Source of the DNA: Clostridium sp. CAG:1000
Lineage (GTDB): Bacteria > Bacillota_I > Bacilli_A > RF39 > UBA660
DNA: 64,000 nucleotides
Direction: 5' to 3'
NCBI GenBank assembly: GCA_000436975.1
Contig: HG000340.1
Location: 1-64,000 of the forward strand
Shown here piece after piece: positions 42,554 through 51,096 of this stretch. Numbering within the stretch: the stretch's first letter is position 1; every line of letters begins with the position of its first letter. Made by a program: the position numbers and the translations under genes. The notes under the pieces are model-generated. The model searched no databases, was not told the DNA's origin, and was given only the letters and a program-made list of their open reading frames with translations.

Positions 42554-43696
42554 ATGAAAAATAAAGGATTTACATTAGTAGAATTACTAGCAGTAATAGC
42601 AATACTTGCAATACTAGTTATAATAGCACTTCCAAACGTACTTAAAATGTTTAATGATTCTAAAAAGAATAGTTTCTTAACAGAAGCAAAAACAATATAC
42701 AGTGAAGCATCTAAAAAATACATATCTGAAACTATGAAAGGAAATAAACTAACTTATATTAGTTCGGAAGATAATACTAAATTAGAAATGACAGGAAGAG
42801 ATTTACAATATTGTGTACTCTTAAATGCTGATGGATCAGTTAAAAGTATGAAAGTATCAAATGGAGAGTGGATAGCAGAATTACCATCTGGTAAAAAGAT
42901 AACTGATTTAAATAGTAGTGACTTAAAAGACGGAAACTTAGATAATGAAGAATGTGGTCCTAAAAAACCAAAAACTTTTGCAGAAGATGATTGGGATACA
43001 ATAGCAAGTGTTGCTAAGAGTTGTACTGATAATCCAGACTCATGTCCATATAGTGTAGGTAATGAAAAAGAAGTAAAACTAAAAAAATATGGAACACATA
43101 AAGTAAGGATAGCAAATTTAAAATCACCAACAAAAGAAGGATGTGGAACAAATGGCTTTTCAGAAAGTGCATGTGGATTTGTAGTAGAGTTTACTGATAT
43201 AATAACTACACATAATATGAATCCAAGCGGAGAATATAAAGGAACAACATATAATTCGGGTTGGAATAAAGATGGATGGCCAAAAAGTCAAATGAAAACA
43301 TTTATAGATAATGATATTTATAATTCATTACCACAAGAATTAAAGAGTGTAATCATTACTACTGAAACAGTATCAGGTCATGGACCTGAAGATACAAATA
43401 ACTTTACATCAATAGATAAGCTATATTTACTTTCAGTTGCAGAAGTATGGAAAGAAGGTCATTCTACAGCTTGGAATAAAACAAGACAATTGGATTATTA
43501 TAATGAGAAAGGCGTGACTACAAGTAGTTATGCTAGTGCAATAAAGAAAAATAATGGCACTGCCTCTTGGTGGTTTTTACGTTGTGCTCAGAGTAATAAT
43601 GATTCCCGTTTTTTAGAAGTTACTAGCAGCGGTAATGAAAACACTCTGAATGCATCTGCGGCGGATGGCGTCTCTCCAGCTTTCCGAATTGGATAA
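42554..43696 (+). CDS. Pilin-like N-terminus fused to a DUF6273-type C-terminal domain
   Basis: The 380-aa protein starts MKNKGFTLVELLAVIAILAI, a full prepilin leader and stalk, with a pilin-like region to about residue 140. The C-terminal half (FTDIITTHNM..., then SWWFLRCAQSNND...GVSPAFRIG) resembles the DUF6273/CLec-like domain that ends in a WWLRS...GVRPAF pattern. It should be processed by the prepilin peptidase and exposed on a pilus tip or wall. The last ~130 bases (43560-43693) use GC-richer codons (CGT, GCG, GGC, GTC, TCC) unlike the rest. AGAAGGAG precedes the ATG. Confidence 0.75.
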   Translation: MKNKGFTLVELLAVIAILAILVIIALPNVLKMFNDSKKNSFLTEAKTIYSEASKKYISETMKGNKLTYISSEDNTKLEMTGRDLQYCVLLNADGSVKSMKVSNGEWIAELPSGKKITDLNSSDLKDGNLDNEECGPKKPKTFAEDDWDTIASVAKSCTDNPDSCPYSVGNEKEVKLKKYGTHKVRIANLKSPTKEGCGTNGFSESACGFVVEFTDIITTHNMNPSGEYKGTTYNSGWNKDGWPKSQMKTFIDNDIYNSLPQELKSVIITTETVSGHGPEDTNNFTSIDKLYLLSVAEVWKEGHSTAWNKTRQLDYYNEKGVTTSSYASAIKKNNGTASWWFLRCAQSNNDSRFLEVTSSGNENTLNASAADGVSPAFRIG

Positions 43697-43711
43697 AATA
43701 ATATGCAAATA

Positions 43712-43742
43712 AAAAACCCATTCAATAGAGTGGGTATTTTTT
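43712..43742. terminator. Bidirectional terminator between the pilin fusion and the adhesin
   Basis: ACCCATTC / GAGTGGGT stem with A-run before and T-run after, loop AATA. Confidence 0.85.
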
Positions 43743-43746
43743 TATA

Positions 43747-45573
43747 TTAATTGAATCTTTTCTTTAATAGAATTGTTCCTGCTAGTAATAGAGAACTTAA
43801 TGAGAAGATTACTTCTGGTAAGTTACTATCTTCAACACCTGTTTTAGGGAAAGCAGGATCAACTATATCTCCTCCCATACCACCAACAAATGAATAAATA
43901 TAAATAACTTCTTGGTTATCTAAAGTATATTTACCAGTTTTATTTCCTTTTACTTCTATTAATTCATAGTATTCAAATTCTTTTTCTGATGAAGTATATT
44001 CACTATCAACTTTACCTCTTAAAATAATATTTTCTGAAAGTTCTTTTCCTTCATCATCAATATATTTTACAGTTACATTTCCATATAATCCATGTGCTGC
44101 TTTTAAGGTTAATTTATTTGTATATTTTCCTGATGTTTTTTCTAATACATATAAATTATCTTTGTTTTCATCATGTGAATTATATCTTTTTTCTTCGTTA
44201 TCATCATACCAACCATCTATTTTGTCAGTACAATCTTTTTCTGTTTTATCTTTATCTTTGTAACCACCGTTTAATTCCCAATCATCATGAGTATTACCAA
44301 ATGTGATATTTGCATTTTCATCATTATAAATATCATCTGATGATACTTCTGCGTGATTATTATTTATAATAACACTATCATCTATAGTAAGATTACCAGC
44401 ATTATGAATACCACCACCGATTTGTAGTTTTTCAGCAAAATTATTAATAATTGTTCCTGCTTCAAGCTTTAAATCACCAGTTTTATGTACATAAATACCT
44501 GAACCGTTATTATTTTGAATAGTTAATTTAGTAGTTTTATCAATTATTGAATCTTTACCTGCAACATATAATGCTCCTGGTATTGTCCATTTACTTGATA
44601 TACTACATTTGTTATTTTCAATGTTTACAATTGAATTATTTTGAACTTTTAATGTACCACCAACATGTATTCCATTAGCACCATTATTATTAGCATTAAC
44701 AGTTGAATTATCAATAGTTAATAAACCTGCTGATAGACCATGATCACCATTATTATTAAAGTTTACTTTTGAATCATAAAATTCAAAATGTGATCCGTTT
44801 GAACCATTACCACTACTGTTGACTACATCTACATTACTGTTATATGTTTTTACAGTGAATGTTCCTGTAAATCCTGAACGGTTATTATCACTTAAATATG
44901 ATGAGTTATCAAGTAGGATATTGTAACCACCATCTCCACCATCCCATTCTAATGCATCTTGTTTGTAGTTTTTGATTGTAAGTGTTGAGTTTTTTAAACT
45001 AAGTACATTATTACCACAAAAGTAGATTGCATGAGTGTTATTTTTTGACTTACCAGCAGCATCAATTGTCATATTAGTGTTTTCTAATATTAGCTTTGCA
45101 TCAGCTGATGATGCGATTGCCATCCAATTCCATTCTGATGTATATGGAGTAGAAGTAATTCCATTCATACTAACTGTCATATTTTTGAAAGTTAGAGAGT
45201 ACTTCCACATTGCGATACCTTTATTAGTAAATGTTAAGGTATGTTTTTTACCATCAATAGTTAAGTTATGCTTAAGATCAATACCTTCTGTAGTTGCATT
45301 ACTTAATAAAATGATAGTATCACCATCTTTACTAGCAGCATATGCTTCATCAAATGTTTCATATTTTGTGTCATTGATTTGTGCTACATAGTTTTTAACT
45401 TCTTGTTCTTCATTTGTTGTATCTTCATTTTGTGTAGTAGTTTCGTCTACTTGAGTATTTTCTTCTACTACAGCTTTAACTTCATTATCATTTTCAAGTA
45501 CAGGCATTTCTTCTGCATTTAGTGTATTTAAAAGAAATGTACTTGATAACAATACAGTTAAAAATTTCTTCAT
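43747..45573 (-). CDS. Wall-anchored beta-helix / MucBP adhesin
   Basis: The 608-aa secreted protein has a signal peptide (MKKFLTVLLSSTFLLNTLNA), an acidic low-complexity linker, and parallel beta-helix repeats (about 85-440, with many short N-N-N and SxV turns such as INNNH and VNANNNG). A MucBP domain (GNVTVKYIDDEGKELSENII) precedes a sorting signal: FPKTG, a hydrophobic helix and KKRFN. FPKTG replaces the usual LPXTG. Sortase should link it to peptidoglycan. A GGAGG site lies nine bases before the ATG. Mucin binding is inferred from MucBP. Confidence 0.88.
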   Translation of the reverse strand: MKKFLTVLLSSTFLLNTLNAEEMPVLENDNEVKAVVEENTQVDETTTQNEDTTNEEQEVKNYVAQINDTKYETFDEAYAASKDGDTIILLSNATTEGIDLKHNLTIDGKKHTLTFTNKGIAMWKYSLTFKNMTVSMNGITSTPYTSEWNWMAIASSADAKLILENTNMTIDAAGKSKNNTHAIYFCGNNVLSLKNSTLTIKNYKQDALEWDGGDGGYNILLDNSSYLSDNNRSGFTGTFTVKTYNSNVDVVNSSGNGSNGSHFEFYDSKVNFNNNGDHGLSAGLLTIDNSTVNANNNGANGIHVGGTLKVQNNSIVNIENNKCSISSKWTIPGALYVAGKDSIIDKTTKLTIQNNNGSGIYVHKTGDLKLEAGTIINNFAEKLQIGGGIHNAGNLTIDDSVIINNNHAEVSSDDIYNDENANITFGNTHDDWELNGGYKDKDKTEKDCTDKIDGWYDDNEEKRYNSHDENKDNLYVLEKTSGKYTNKLTLKAAHGLYGNVTVKYIDDEGKELSENIILRGKVDSEYTSSEKEFEYYELIEVKGNKTGKYTLDNQEVIYIYSFVGGMGGDIVDPAFPKTGVEDSNLPEVIFSLSSLLLAGTILLKKRFN

Positions 45574-45598
45574 TTTCCAAAACCTCCATAATATTTTA

Positions 45599-45610
45599 TG
45601 ACATATGTCA
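45599..45610. promoter_or_regulatory. Palindrome TGACATATGTCA in the adhesin leader (candidate operator)
   Basis: A perfect 12-base palindrome lies just downstream of the minus-strand -10 box, near the transcription start, and could bind a dimeric repressor. Confidence 0.5.
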
Positions 45611-45624
45611 CTTGTTGGGACGTT

Positions 45625-45653
45625 ATTATAAGGATAGTTTTAATAATTGTCAA
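45625..45653 (-). promoter_or_regulatory. Consensus promoter of the adhesin
   Basis: On the minus strand TTGACA, exactly 17 bases, TATAAT. Confidence 0.9.
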
Positions 45654-45706
45654 GTTTTTTTAATAAATTATTAATATTAATTAAAAAAGTATTAACTTAA
45701 AGTTTG

Positions 45707-45735
45707 TTGAAATTTTTTCTCAAAAATGATATATT
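45707..45735 (+). promoter_or_regulatory. Promoter of the SecA2-like gene
   Basis: TTGAAA (45707-45712), 17 bases, TATATT (45730-45735) with TGA before it, divergent from the adhesin promoter. Confidence 0.65.
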
Positions 45736-45762
45736 TATATTAATGGAAAATAGGTGTTTAAT

Positions 45763-48213
45763 ATGAGTATGTCAGATAAAATATTCGGAACATATACACA
45801 GAGAAATAGAACTAGAGTAAATGACACTGTTAAAAAGATTTGTGCGCTTGAAGACAAATACAAATCTATGTCTGATAGTGAACTTTCATCTCAAACAGAT
45901 ATGTTTAGAAAAAGACTTAAAAATGGAGAAACTGAAGAAGATATTATGGTCGAGGCTTTTGCAGTTTGTAGAGAAGCAACAAGGAGATGCCTTGGTATGT
46001 TTCATTATGAGGTTCAGCTAGCTTCAGCAGTAGCGATGCAAGATAATTGCATTAGTGAGATGAAAACCGGTGAAGGAAAAACGTTGGTACAAATATTAGT
46101 GGCGTATTTAAATGCTATTAGTGGTAAGGGTGTCCATGTTATGACATCAAATGACTACTTGACAGAAAGGGACTGCAAAGAAAATAGCAAAGTATATGAA
46201 TTTCTTGGACTTTCTTGTGGCTTTGTGCCTGAGAATAGAACTAGAAAAATAACTCGTGAAGAGAAGCAAAAACTTTATTCTTGCGATATAGTTTATGCTA
46301 AAGCATCAACAATTGGTTTTGATTATTTAAATGATAATTTAGTTAAAAAAGAAAGTGATAGATATATTAAAAGACCATTTCATTTTGCTATAGTTGATGA
46401 GGTTGATAGTATACTTCTTGATGAGGCAAGTACAGCAATGATTTTAAGTAGTAGTAAAACAGATTCAGCAGATCCACTTGATAATAGAAACTTATGTGAG
46501 TGGGCAAGGGATTTTATTAAAAAATATGATTGTAAGGTGGTTGCTCAAAAAACTAATATAGAGGGTATGACATACACAGGAAGTATACTTTTTCTTGATG
46601 AGAAAGAGGTAATGTTATCTACAAGAATGATAAGTGATATGGAAAAATATATACCTGATTTTGATATTAATAATCATGATGACTTATTTGAACTAGGTAT
46701 AAGACAAAATGCAGTTAATAATGCAATACTTGCTGAGTATGCTTATCATAAAGATGTTGACTATATAATTGAAAATGGAAAAGAAATTAGTATTATAGAT
46801 AAAAATACTGGTAGAGTTGCGACTGGTAAAAGATTATCTAATGGGCTTCATGAAGCAATTGAGGCTAAGGAAAGAGTACCTATTAAAGCAAGTAATATTG
46901 TAACAGCTAGATGTACATTTCCTGATTTCTTCTCAATGTATGAAGCTGGGGTATGTGGTATGACTGGTACTAGTAATATAGAAGCTTTCAAAGATTTATA
47001 TCATTTAGAAACATATGAAGTACCAAGTAGAAAACCAAATATTAGAATAGATTATGAAGATGAAGTATATTTAACTAAGGAAGCTAAATATAAGGCTATA
47101 ATAAATGAAATAATATCTTGTCATGAAAGACTTGAACCTGTACTTATTGGTACTGATTCAATAGAAGAAAGTGAAACTATAAGTAGACTTTTAAGTGAAG
47201 CAGGAATTAGGCATCAATTATTAAATGCAGTTAGAAATGAAAATGAAAATGGAATCATTAAAAACGCTGGCCTTCTTGGTAAAGTGACTGTAACAACGAA
47301 TATGGCTGGTCGTGGTACTGATATAAAACTAGGGCCGGGTGTTTTAGAAGTAGGAGGCCTTCATGTTATTAGTACAACTTATAATAAGAGTGAAAGAATA
47401 GACAATCAATTAAGAGGTAGAGCAGCAAGGCAAGGAGATCCCGGAAGTAGTAAATGTTTTGTGTCTCTTGAAGATGAAATAGTTGCTGAAAATGATTCTT
47501 TACTTGCTATTAGTCCAAAAGTTGCAATGTTAAAGGCTACCCATCCTTATGATAGAGTAACAAGTGAATCTATTTGTAAAAGAGTTAAAGCATGTCAATC
47601 TAAGAGGGAAAGTAAAGATGCTGAGGCAAGAAAAACAGAAGAAGAGTTTGGTAAAATAATAACTGAACAAAAGAATATATTCTATCGTCAAAGAGATGAA
47701 GTGTTAAAAAGTAAAAATATAAGTGAGGTACTTAGTGGAATAATAGATGGGTATACTACTTATTTATCTTCTAAAAGTCCTGAGGATATAGTGACTTTAA
47801 TTGGACAGTTTGTACCTTCACAAATGATATATTCCTGTGATTTTACAAGTCCTTTAAAACTAAAAGAAAGTCTTAGTAAATTATTTAGTGGAAGAATTTC
47901 ATATTTAGAAAATTCTGGTTCTATTGCTAATTATTCTGAAAAAGTTAGAGGTAAATTATTAAGCGTTATTGATGAATACTATGTAAATATTTTAAATCAA
48001 TTAACACAGGATAGGGTTGGCGCTGGACTTACTGCTTATTCTGGTAAAAATATATTTGATGAATATAGGAGTTATGCTTATGAACTTTTAAATACTATAA
48101 CGCCTTATATTCAAAATGAATTTCTTGCTTACGCTATGAGACCTGCATTAAGATATGGAAGTTATATACCTAACTTTGCAGGGGTTAGTGAAGAAAAAGG
48201 AGTTGTATTATAA
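45763..48213 (+). CDS. SecA-type translocase ATPase, divergent (SecA2-like)
   Basis: The 816-aa protein has the SecA motor: EMKTGEGKTLVQ (Walker A at 103-107), TSNDYLTERD, FAIVDEVDSIL, and the second motor with TNMAGRGTDIKLGPGV and NQLRGRAARQGDPGSS. The segment usually reading F.VQ.IGG.vLh.G is HYEVQLASAVAMQDNC, and the C-terminal zinc-binding tail is missing, both SecA2-like traits. SecA2 exports a subset of surface proteins. It is divergent from the adhesin and overlaps the S26-like gene by one base, suggesting an accessory export locus. Whether a housekeeping SecA exists elsewhere is unknown. Confidence 0.85.
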   Translation: MSMSDKIFGTYTQRNRTRVNDTVKKICALEDKYKSMSDSELSSQTDMFRKRLKNGETEEDIMVEAFAVCREATRRCLGMFHYEVQLASAVAMQDNCISEMKTGEGKTLVQILVAYLNAISGKGVHVMTSNDYLTERDCKENSKVYEFLGLSCGFVPENRTRKITREEKQKLYSCDIVYAKASTIGFDYLNDNLVKKESDRYIKRPFHFAIVDEVDSILLDEASTAMILSSSKTDSADPLDNRNLCEWARDFIKKYDCKVVAQKTNIEGMTYTGSILFLDEKEVMLSTRMISDMEKYIPDFDINNHDDLFELGIRQNAVNNAILAEYAYHKDVDYIIENGKEISIIDKNTGRVATGKRLSNGLHEAIEAKERVPIKASNIVTARCTFPDFFSMYEAGVCGMTGTSNIEAFKDLYHLETYEVPSRKPNIRIDYEDEVYLTKEAKYKAIINEIISCHERLEPVLIGTDSIEESETISRLLSEAGIRHQLLNAVRNENENGIIKNAGLLGKVTVTTNMAGRGTDIKLGPGVLEVGGLHVISTTYNKSERIDNQLRGRAARQGDPGSSKCFVSLEDEIVAENDSLLAISPKVAMLKATHPYDRVTSESICKRVKACQSKRESKDAEARKTEEEFGKIITEQKNIFYRQRDEVLKSKNISEVLSGIIDGYTTYLSSKSPEDIVTLIGQFVPSQMIYSCDFTSPLKLKESLSKLFSGRISYLENSGSIANYSEKVRGKLLSVIDEYYVNILNQLTQDRVGAGLTAYSGKNIFDEYRSYAYELLNTITPYIQNEFLAYAMRPALRYGSYIPNFAGVSEEKGVVL

Positions 48214-48686
48214 TGAAAACATTTGTAAATATTATAAGAGGAATTATTATTTCATATTTAGTTATTTTTGCATTAATTCAAGTAGTTTTATTTACTAAAA
48301 GAAAAATATATAAAGAACCACTTCCAACTATAATAGATGGTTACTCATACATAATAGTTAAAGGAAATGGACTTTCTCCTGAGATCAAAAGTGGTAAACT
48401 AGTTATATTTGAAAAAAAAGATAATTATGAAAAAGATGATTATATTATATATCAAGATGGTGAAAAATATTTAGTAGCAAAAGTTCTTGATAACGAATTA
48501 TATAAATATAAAGTGTTAAATGAGAATAATGAAACTATTTCTCTTGAAGATAAAGATTTACTTGCTAAGGTTATATATAATAATGATTTATTTAGTTCAA
48601 TAATTAAAATACTTATTAATCCTATAATGATTGTTATTTTATTGTTTATTGGGACTATATTTCCTGAATTTATATTTAATAAATAG
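48213..48686 (+). CDS. S26 signal peptidase-like protein lacking the catalytic serine
   Basis: The 157-aa protein has N- and C-terminal membrane helices (about 5-28 and 128-152) around a domain like the SipW-type S26 fold: VKGNGLSPEIKSGKLVIFEKK, then GEKYLVAKVLDN. In active enzymes the first motif reads SGSMxP; here the Ser position is Gly, and the His/Lys partner region reads YLVAKV. It therefore looks non-catalytic. The ATG overlaps the secA2 stop (TAATG), with AAGGAG upstream, so the two are co-translated. A chaperone-like role for exported pilins or adhesins is inference. Confidence 0.65.
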   Translation: MKTFVNIIRGIIISYLVIFALIQVVLFTKRKIYKEPLPTIIDGYSYIIVKGNGLSPEIKSGKLVIFEKKDNYEKDDYIIYQDGEKYLVAKVLDNELYKYKVLNENNETISLEDKDLLAKVIYNNDLFSSIIKILINPIMIVILLFIGTIFPEFIFNK

Positions 48687-48705
48687 ACGAAAGTCTATTT
48701 TTTTT
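48681..48705 (+). terminator. Terminator after the S26-like gene
   Basis: AAATAGAC / GTCTATTT stem, loop GAAA, followed by T's. Confidence 0.9.
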
Positions 48706-48761
48706 GTAATAAAATGTGCGTTATTTCATAAATATTACTATAAGTTAGAAAGAGGGTAATT

Positions 48762-50237
48762 ATGGATAAAACACAGATAATAAAAAGTCTTGATAAAAAG
48801 TCTGGCGGGGAGATATATTTAGGTGTAGTAGGTGCTGTTAGAACTGGAAAGAGTACTTTTATAAAGAAATGTATTGAAACATTGATACTTCCATATATTG
48901 ATGATCCTATGGAGAAAAAAAGATGTATGGATGAGATACCACAAACTGCTCAGGGTAAAACTATTATGACAATTGAGCCTAAATTTGTACCAAGTAGTGG
49001 TGCTAATATTAAAATAGATGAAATGACTACTAATATTAAATTAGTTGATTGTGTTGGATTTGTTACTCCTGATGCACTTGGTTATCAAGATGAGATAGGT
49101 AATCCTAGAATGGTAAAAACGCCATGGTTTACAGAAGAACTACCATTTATGGAAGCGGCTGAGATTGGTACTGAAAAAGTAATTAAAGATCATGCAACTA
49201 TTGGTATTGTTGTAACTACTGATGGCTCTATTGGAGAATTATCTAGAAGTAATTATGTATCTGCTGAAGAAAAGGTTATCACTGAGTTAAAAAGCATTAA
49301 TAAACCATTTATAGTAGTTCTTAATTCTACTCATCCAGGAAGTACTGAGACTAAGTCTTTAGCAGAAAAATTACATGAGAAATATAATATACCAGTAATA
49401 CCTGTGAGTGTACTAGATATGACTGAAAACGATATTACTAATATATTAAAAGAAGCATTATATGAGTTTAATGTTGATCATATTGAGTTTAATATTCCAG
49501 ATTGGGTAGCTATCTTAAATAGCAATCATCCTGTTAAACAAAAATTTATTGAAAAAATGAAGACATCTATTGTTAATGTAGATAAATTAAGAGATGTAGA
49601 AAATATTAATATTAATTTAGAAGATGCTCCTGAGATAAGTAAAGCATACGTATCTAATTTAGATACTGATAATTCGGAGGTTACTATTACACTTGAAGCA
49701 GATGAATCTTTATTTAATGACATATTAAAAGAGTTAGTGGGTGCATCTGTTAATACTAAGGGAGACTTATTAAAAGTATTCCAAGATTTGAGTGATGGGA
49801 GAAGTGAATATGATTCTATTAAGGGCGCTTTAAAACAAGTTTATCAAACAGGATATGGTATAGTACTTCCAAGACTAAAAGATATGAAACTTGATAAACC
49901 CGAAATAATTAAACAAGGTGGTAGATTTGGTATTAAACTTAAAGCTAAAGCTAGTTCTATTCATTTAATAAAAGTAGACGTTGAGAGTAGTTTTGAACCT
50001 ATAATAGGAAGTGAACTTCAAAGTAAAGAATTAATTGATTATATAATGAAAGATAATAAAGATCCTGAAAGTATTTGGCAAAGTGAGATATTTGGAAGAA
50101 GTCTCGATGAGATAGTACAAGAAGGTATACAAGCTAAGTTATCACTGCTTCCAGACTCTGCTAAATATAAACTATCACAAACTATAACTAAGATGGTTAA
50201 TAAAGGAAGTAATAACTTAATAGCAATAGTCTTATAA
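48762..50237 (+). CDS. spoIVA: Stage IV sporulation protein A
   Basis: The 491-aa protein matches SpoIVA in length and order: Walker A GAVRTGKST (24-32) in a GTPase-like ATPase domain, the polar DEMTTNIKLVDCVGFVTPDALGYQ segment (split here), SRSNYVSAEE, then a coiled middle and a C-terminal domain. SpoIVA polymerises on the forespore to base the spore coat; its presence implies a sporulation programme, or a retained homologue. AAAGAGGG precedes the ATG at 48762. No spore genes flank it. The region between it and the S26 gene lacks a clear vegetative promoter. Confidence 0.93.
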   Translation: MDKTQIIKSLDKKSGGEIYLGVVGAVRTGKSTFIKKCIETLILPYIDDPMEKKRCMDEIPQTAQGKTIMTIEPKFVPSSGANIKIDEMTTNIKLVDCVGFVTPDALGYQDEIGNPRMVKTPWFTEELPFMEAAEIGTEKVIKDHATIGIVVTTDGSIGELSRSNYVSAEEKVITELKSINKPFIVVLNSTHPGSTETKSLAEKLHEKYNIPVIPVSVLDMTENDITNILKEALYEFNVDHIEFNIPDWVAILNSNHPVKQKFIEKMKTSIVNVDKLRDVENININLEDAPEISKAYVSNLDTDNSEVTITLEADESLFNDILKELVGASVNTKGDLLKVFQDLSDGRSEYDSIKGALKQVYQTGYGIVLPRLKDMKLDKPEIIKQGGRFGIKLKAKASSIHLIKVDVESSFEPIIGSELQSKELIDYIMKDNKDPESIWQSEIFGRSLDEIVQEGIQAKLSLLPDSAKYKLSQTITKMVNKGSNNLIAIVL

Positions 50238-50252
50238 AAAAGACTATTTTTT
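50225..50252 (+). terminator. Terminator after spoIVA
   Basis: AATAGTCTT / AAGACTATT stem with AT-rich loop, then T's. Confidence 0.85.
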
Positions 50253-50254
50253 GT

Positions 50255-50288
50255 AGTGTTTTTTCTTTTTATAGCTAATTATTATAAT
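50255..50288 (+). promoter_or_regulatory. AGTGTTTTT-type promoter of the 53-aa gene
   Basis: AGTG at 50255 and TATAAT at 50283-50288; 35 of 36 bases match 37949-37984. Confidence 0.65.
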
Positions 50289-50300
50289 AGGAGGAATAGT

Positions 50301-50462
50301 ATGTATAAATATATAAGAGCACTTGTTTTAGGATATGAAGAAGGCTTAAAAGTAAAACAAAAAATTAAAATTAAAAATTATGATAAGAAAAAAATATTGT
50401 CTAAATTATATGACATTGGCTATATTGAAGGGGTTAGAAAAAATAATGCTTTAAAAAAATAG
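50301..50462 (+). CDS. Small basic hypothetical protein (53 aa)
   Basis: ATG at 50301 follows an AGGAGG site by six bases and a strong promoter. The product MYKYIRALVLGYEEGLKVKQ... is very basic, helical and Lys-rich, with no signal peptide and no known motif. It shares its promoter type with the dinD relic and is followed 34 bases later by a pseudopilin. Its size suits a nucleic-acid-binding or regulatory peptide, which is only a guess. Confidence 0.55.
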   Translation: MYKYIRALVLGYEEGLKVKQKIKIKNYDKKKILSKLYDIGYIEGVRKNNALKK

Positions 50463-50496
50463 AAATATATTGTATAATTTATAATAGGTGAAGTAT

Positions 50497-50961
50497 ATGA
50501 AAAATGGTTTTACTTTAATGGAAGTTTTACTTGTTATAACAATTGCATCTATAGTAGGTGTAAGTAGTGTTGTTATGTATGAAACAACTACTAATGTTAC
50601 TAAGGAAGAAAAATTAAAAAATACTTATGTTGATATACAAAAGGCAGCTTCTCTTTATATGGATATTGATTCTAATGCGCTTGAATCTTTTCGTGAAAAT
50701 AAATATTTAAATGTTCCATTAAGTACTCTAGAATCAAATAATTATGTAGAAGATGAACTTAAGAATCCTGTTGATAATAGTGATATACCTTCAGATTATG
50801 TAGTTAGAATGTATATTGCTAGTTACAATAGTAAAAATTATTTAGATAGTTGTATTATTAAAAGAAATGGTGAAAAACCAATATGTATATCTAATAGTAA
50901 GGGTGAGCCTTGTGGCTGTTGCGATTTTGAGATAAATGATAATAATAAGAGTTGTAAATAG
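50497..50961 (+). CDS. Type IV pilin-like protein (ComG-type)
   Basis: The 154-aa protein begins MKNGFTLMEVLLVITIAS with cleavage before Phe and Glu5 of the mature form, then a stalk helix and a small head domain with five cysteines near the end (CIIKRNG, CISN, CGCC). It is probably a minor pseudopilin for a type IV-like pilus or competence pseudopilus. An AATAGGTGAAG ribosome site precedes the ATG at 50497. A hairpin overlaps the stop. Together with 22374 and 42554 it depends on the peptidase at 59356. Confidence 0.85.
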   Translation: MKNGFTLMEVLLVITIASIVGVSSVVMYETTTNVTKEEKLKNTYVDIQKAASLYMDIDSNALESFRENKYLNVPLSTLESNNYVEDELKNPVDNSDIPSDYVVRMYIASYNSKNYLDSCIIKRNGEKPICISNSKGEPCGCCDFEINDNNKSCK

Positions 50962-50984
50962 TTTCAAACAAATGAAACTTTTTA
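50960..50984 (+). terminator. Terminator after the pseudopilin
   Basis: AGTTTCA / TGAAACT stem, loop AACAAA, then T's. Confidence 0.85.
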
Positions 50985-51016
50985 ATTGTTTTTCTTTACA
51001 AACAAATGTACTTATT

Positions 51017-51040
51017 ATATAATTGTTTTGGCAATTATAT
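51017..51040. repeat. Inverted repeat upstream of uvrA (candidate operator)
   Basis: ATATAATTG (51017-51025) and CAATTATAT (51032-51040) are perfectly complementary with a six-base centre and overlap the -35 box. It does not match the Bacillus LexA box (GAAC-N4-GTTC). Confidence 0.5.
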
Positions 51041-51057
51041 TATATTTGTAGTATAAT
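51028..51057 (+). promoter_or_regulatory. Promoter of uvrA
   Basis: TTGGCA (51028-51033), 18 bases, TATAAT (51052-51057). Confidence 0.6.
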
Positions 51058-51096
51058 ATGTTTGCTTTTAGTGATTACTAATATTAGAGGTGTGTT

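Noticed and set aside
42414..42560. Possible attachment site after sortase
   Set aside because: No tRNA, integrase or flanking direct repeat of meaningful length was found nearby.
44094..44306. 70-codon plus-strand frame inside the adhesin gene
   Set aside because: It is antisense to the beta-helix adhesin and consists of Tyr/Leu/Phe/His runs with no ribosome site.
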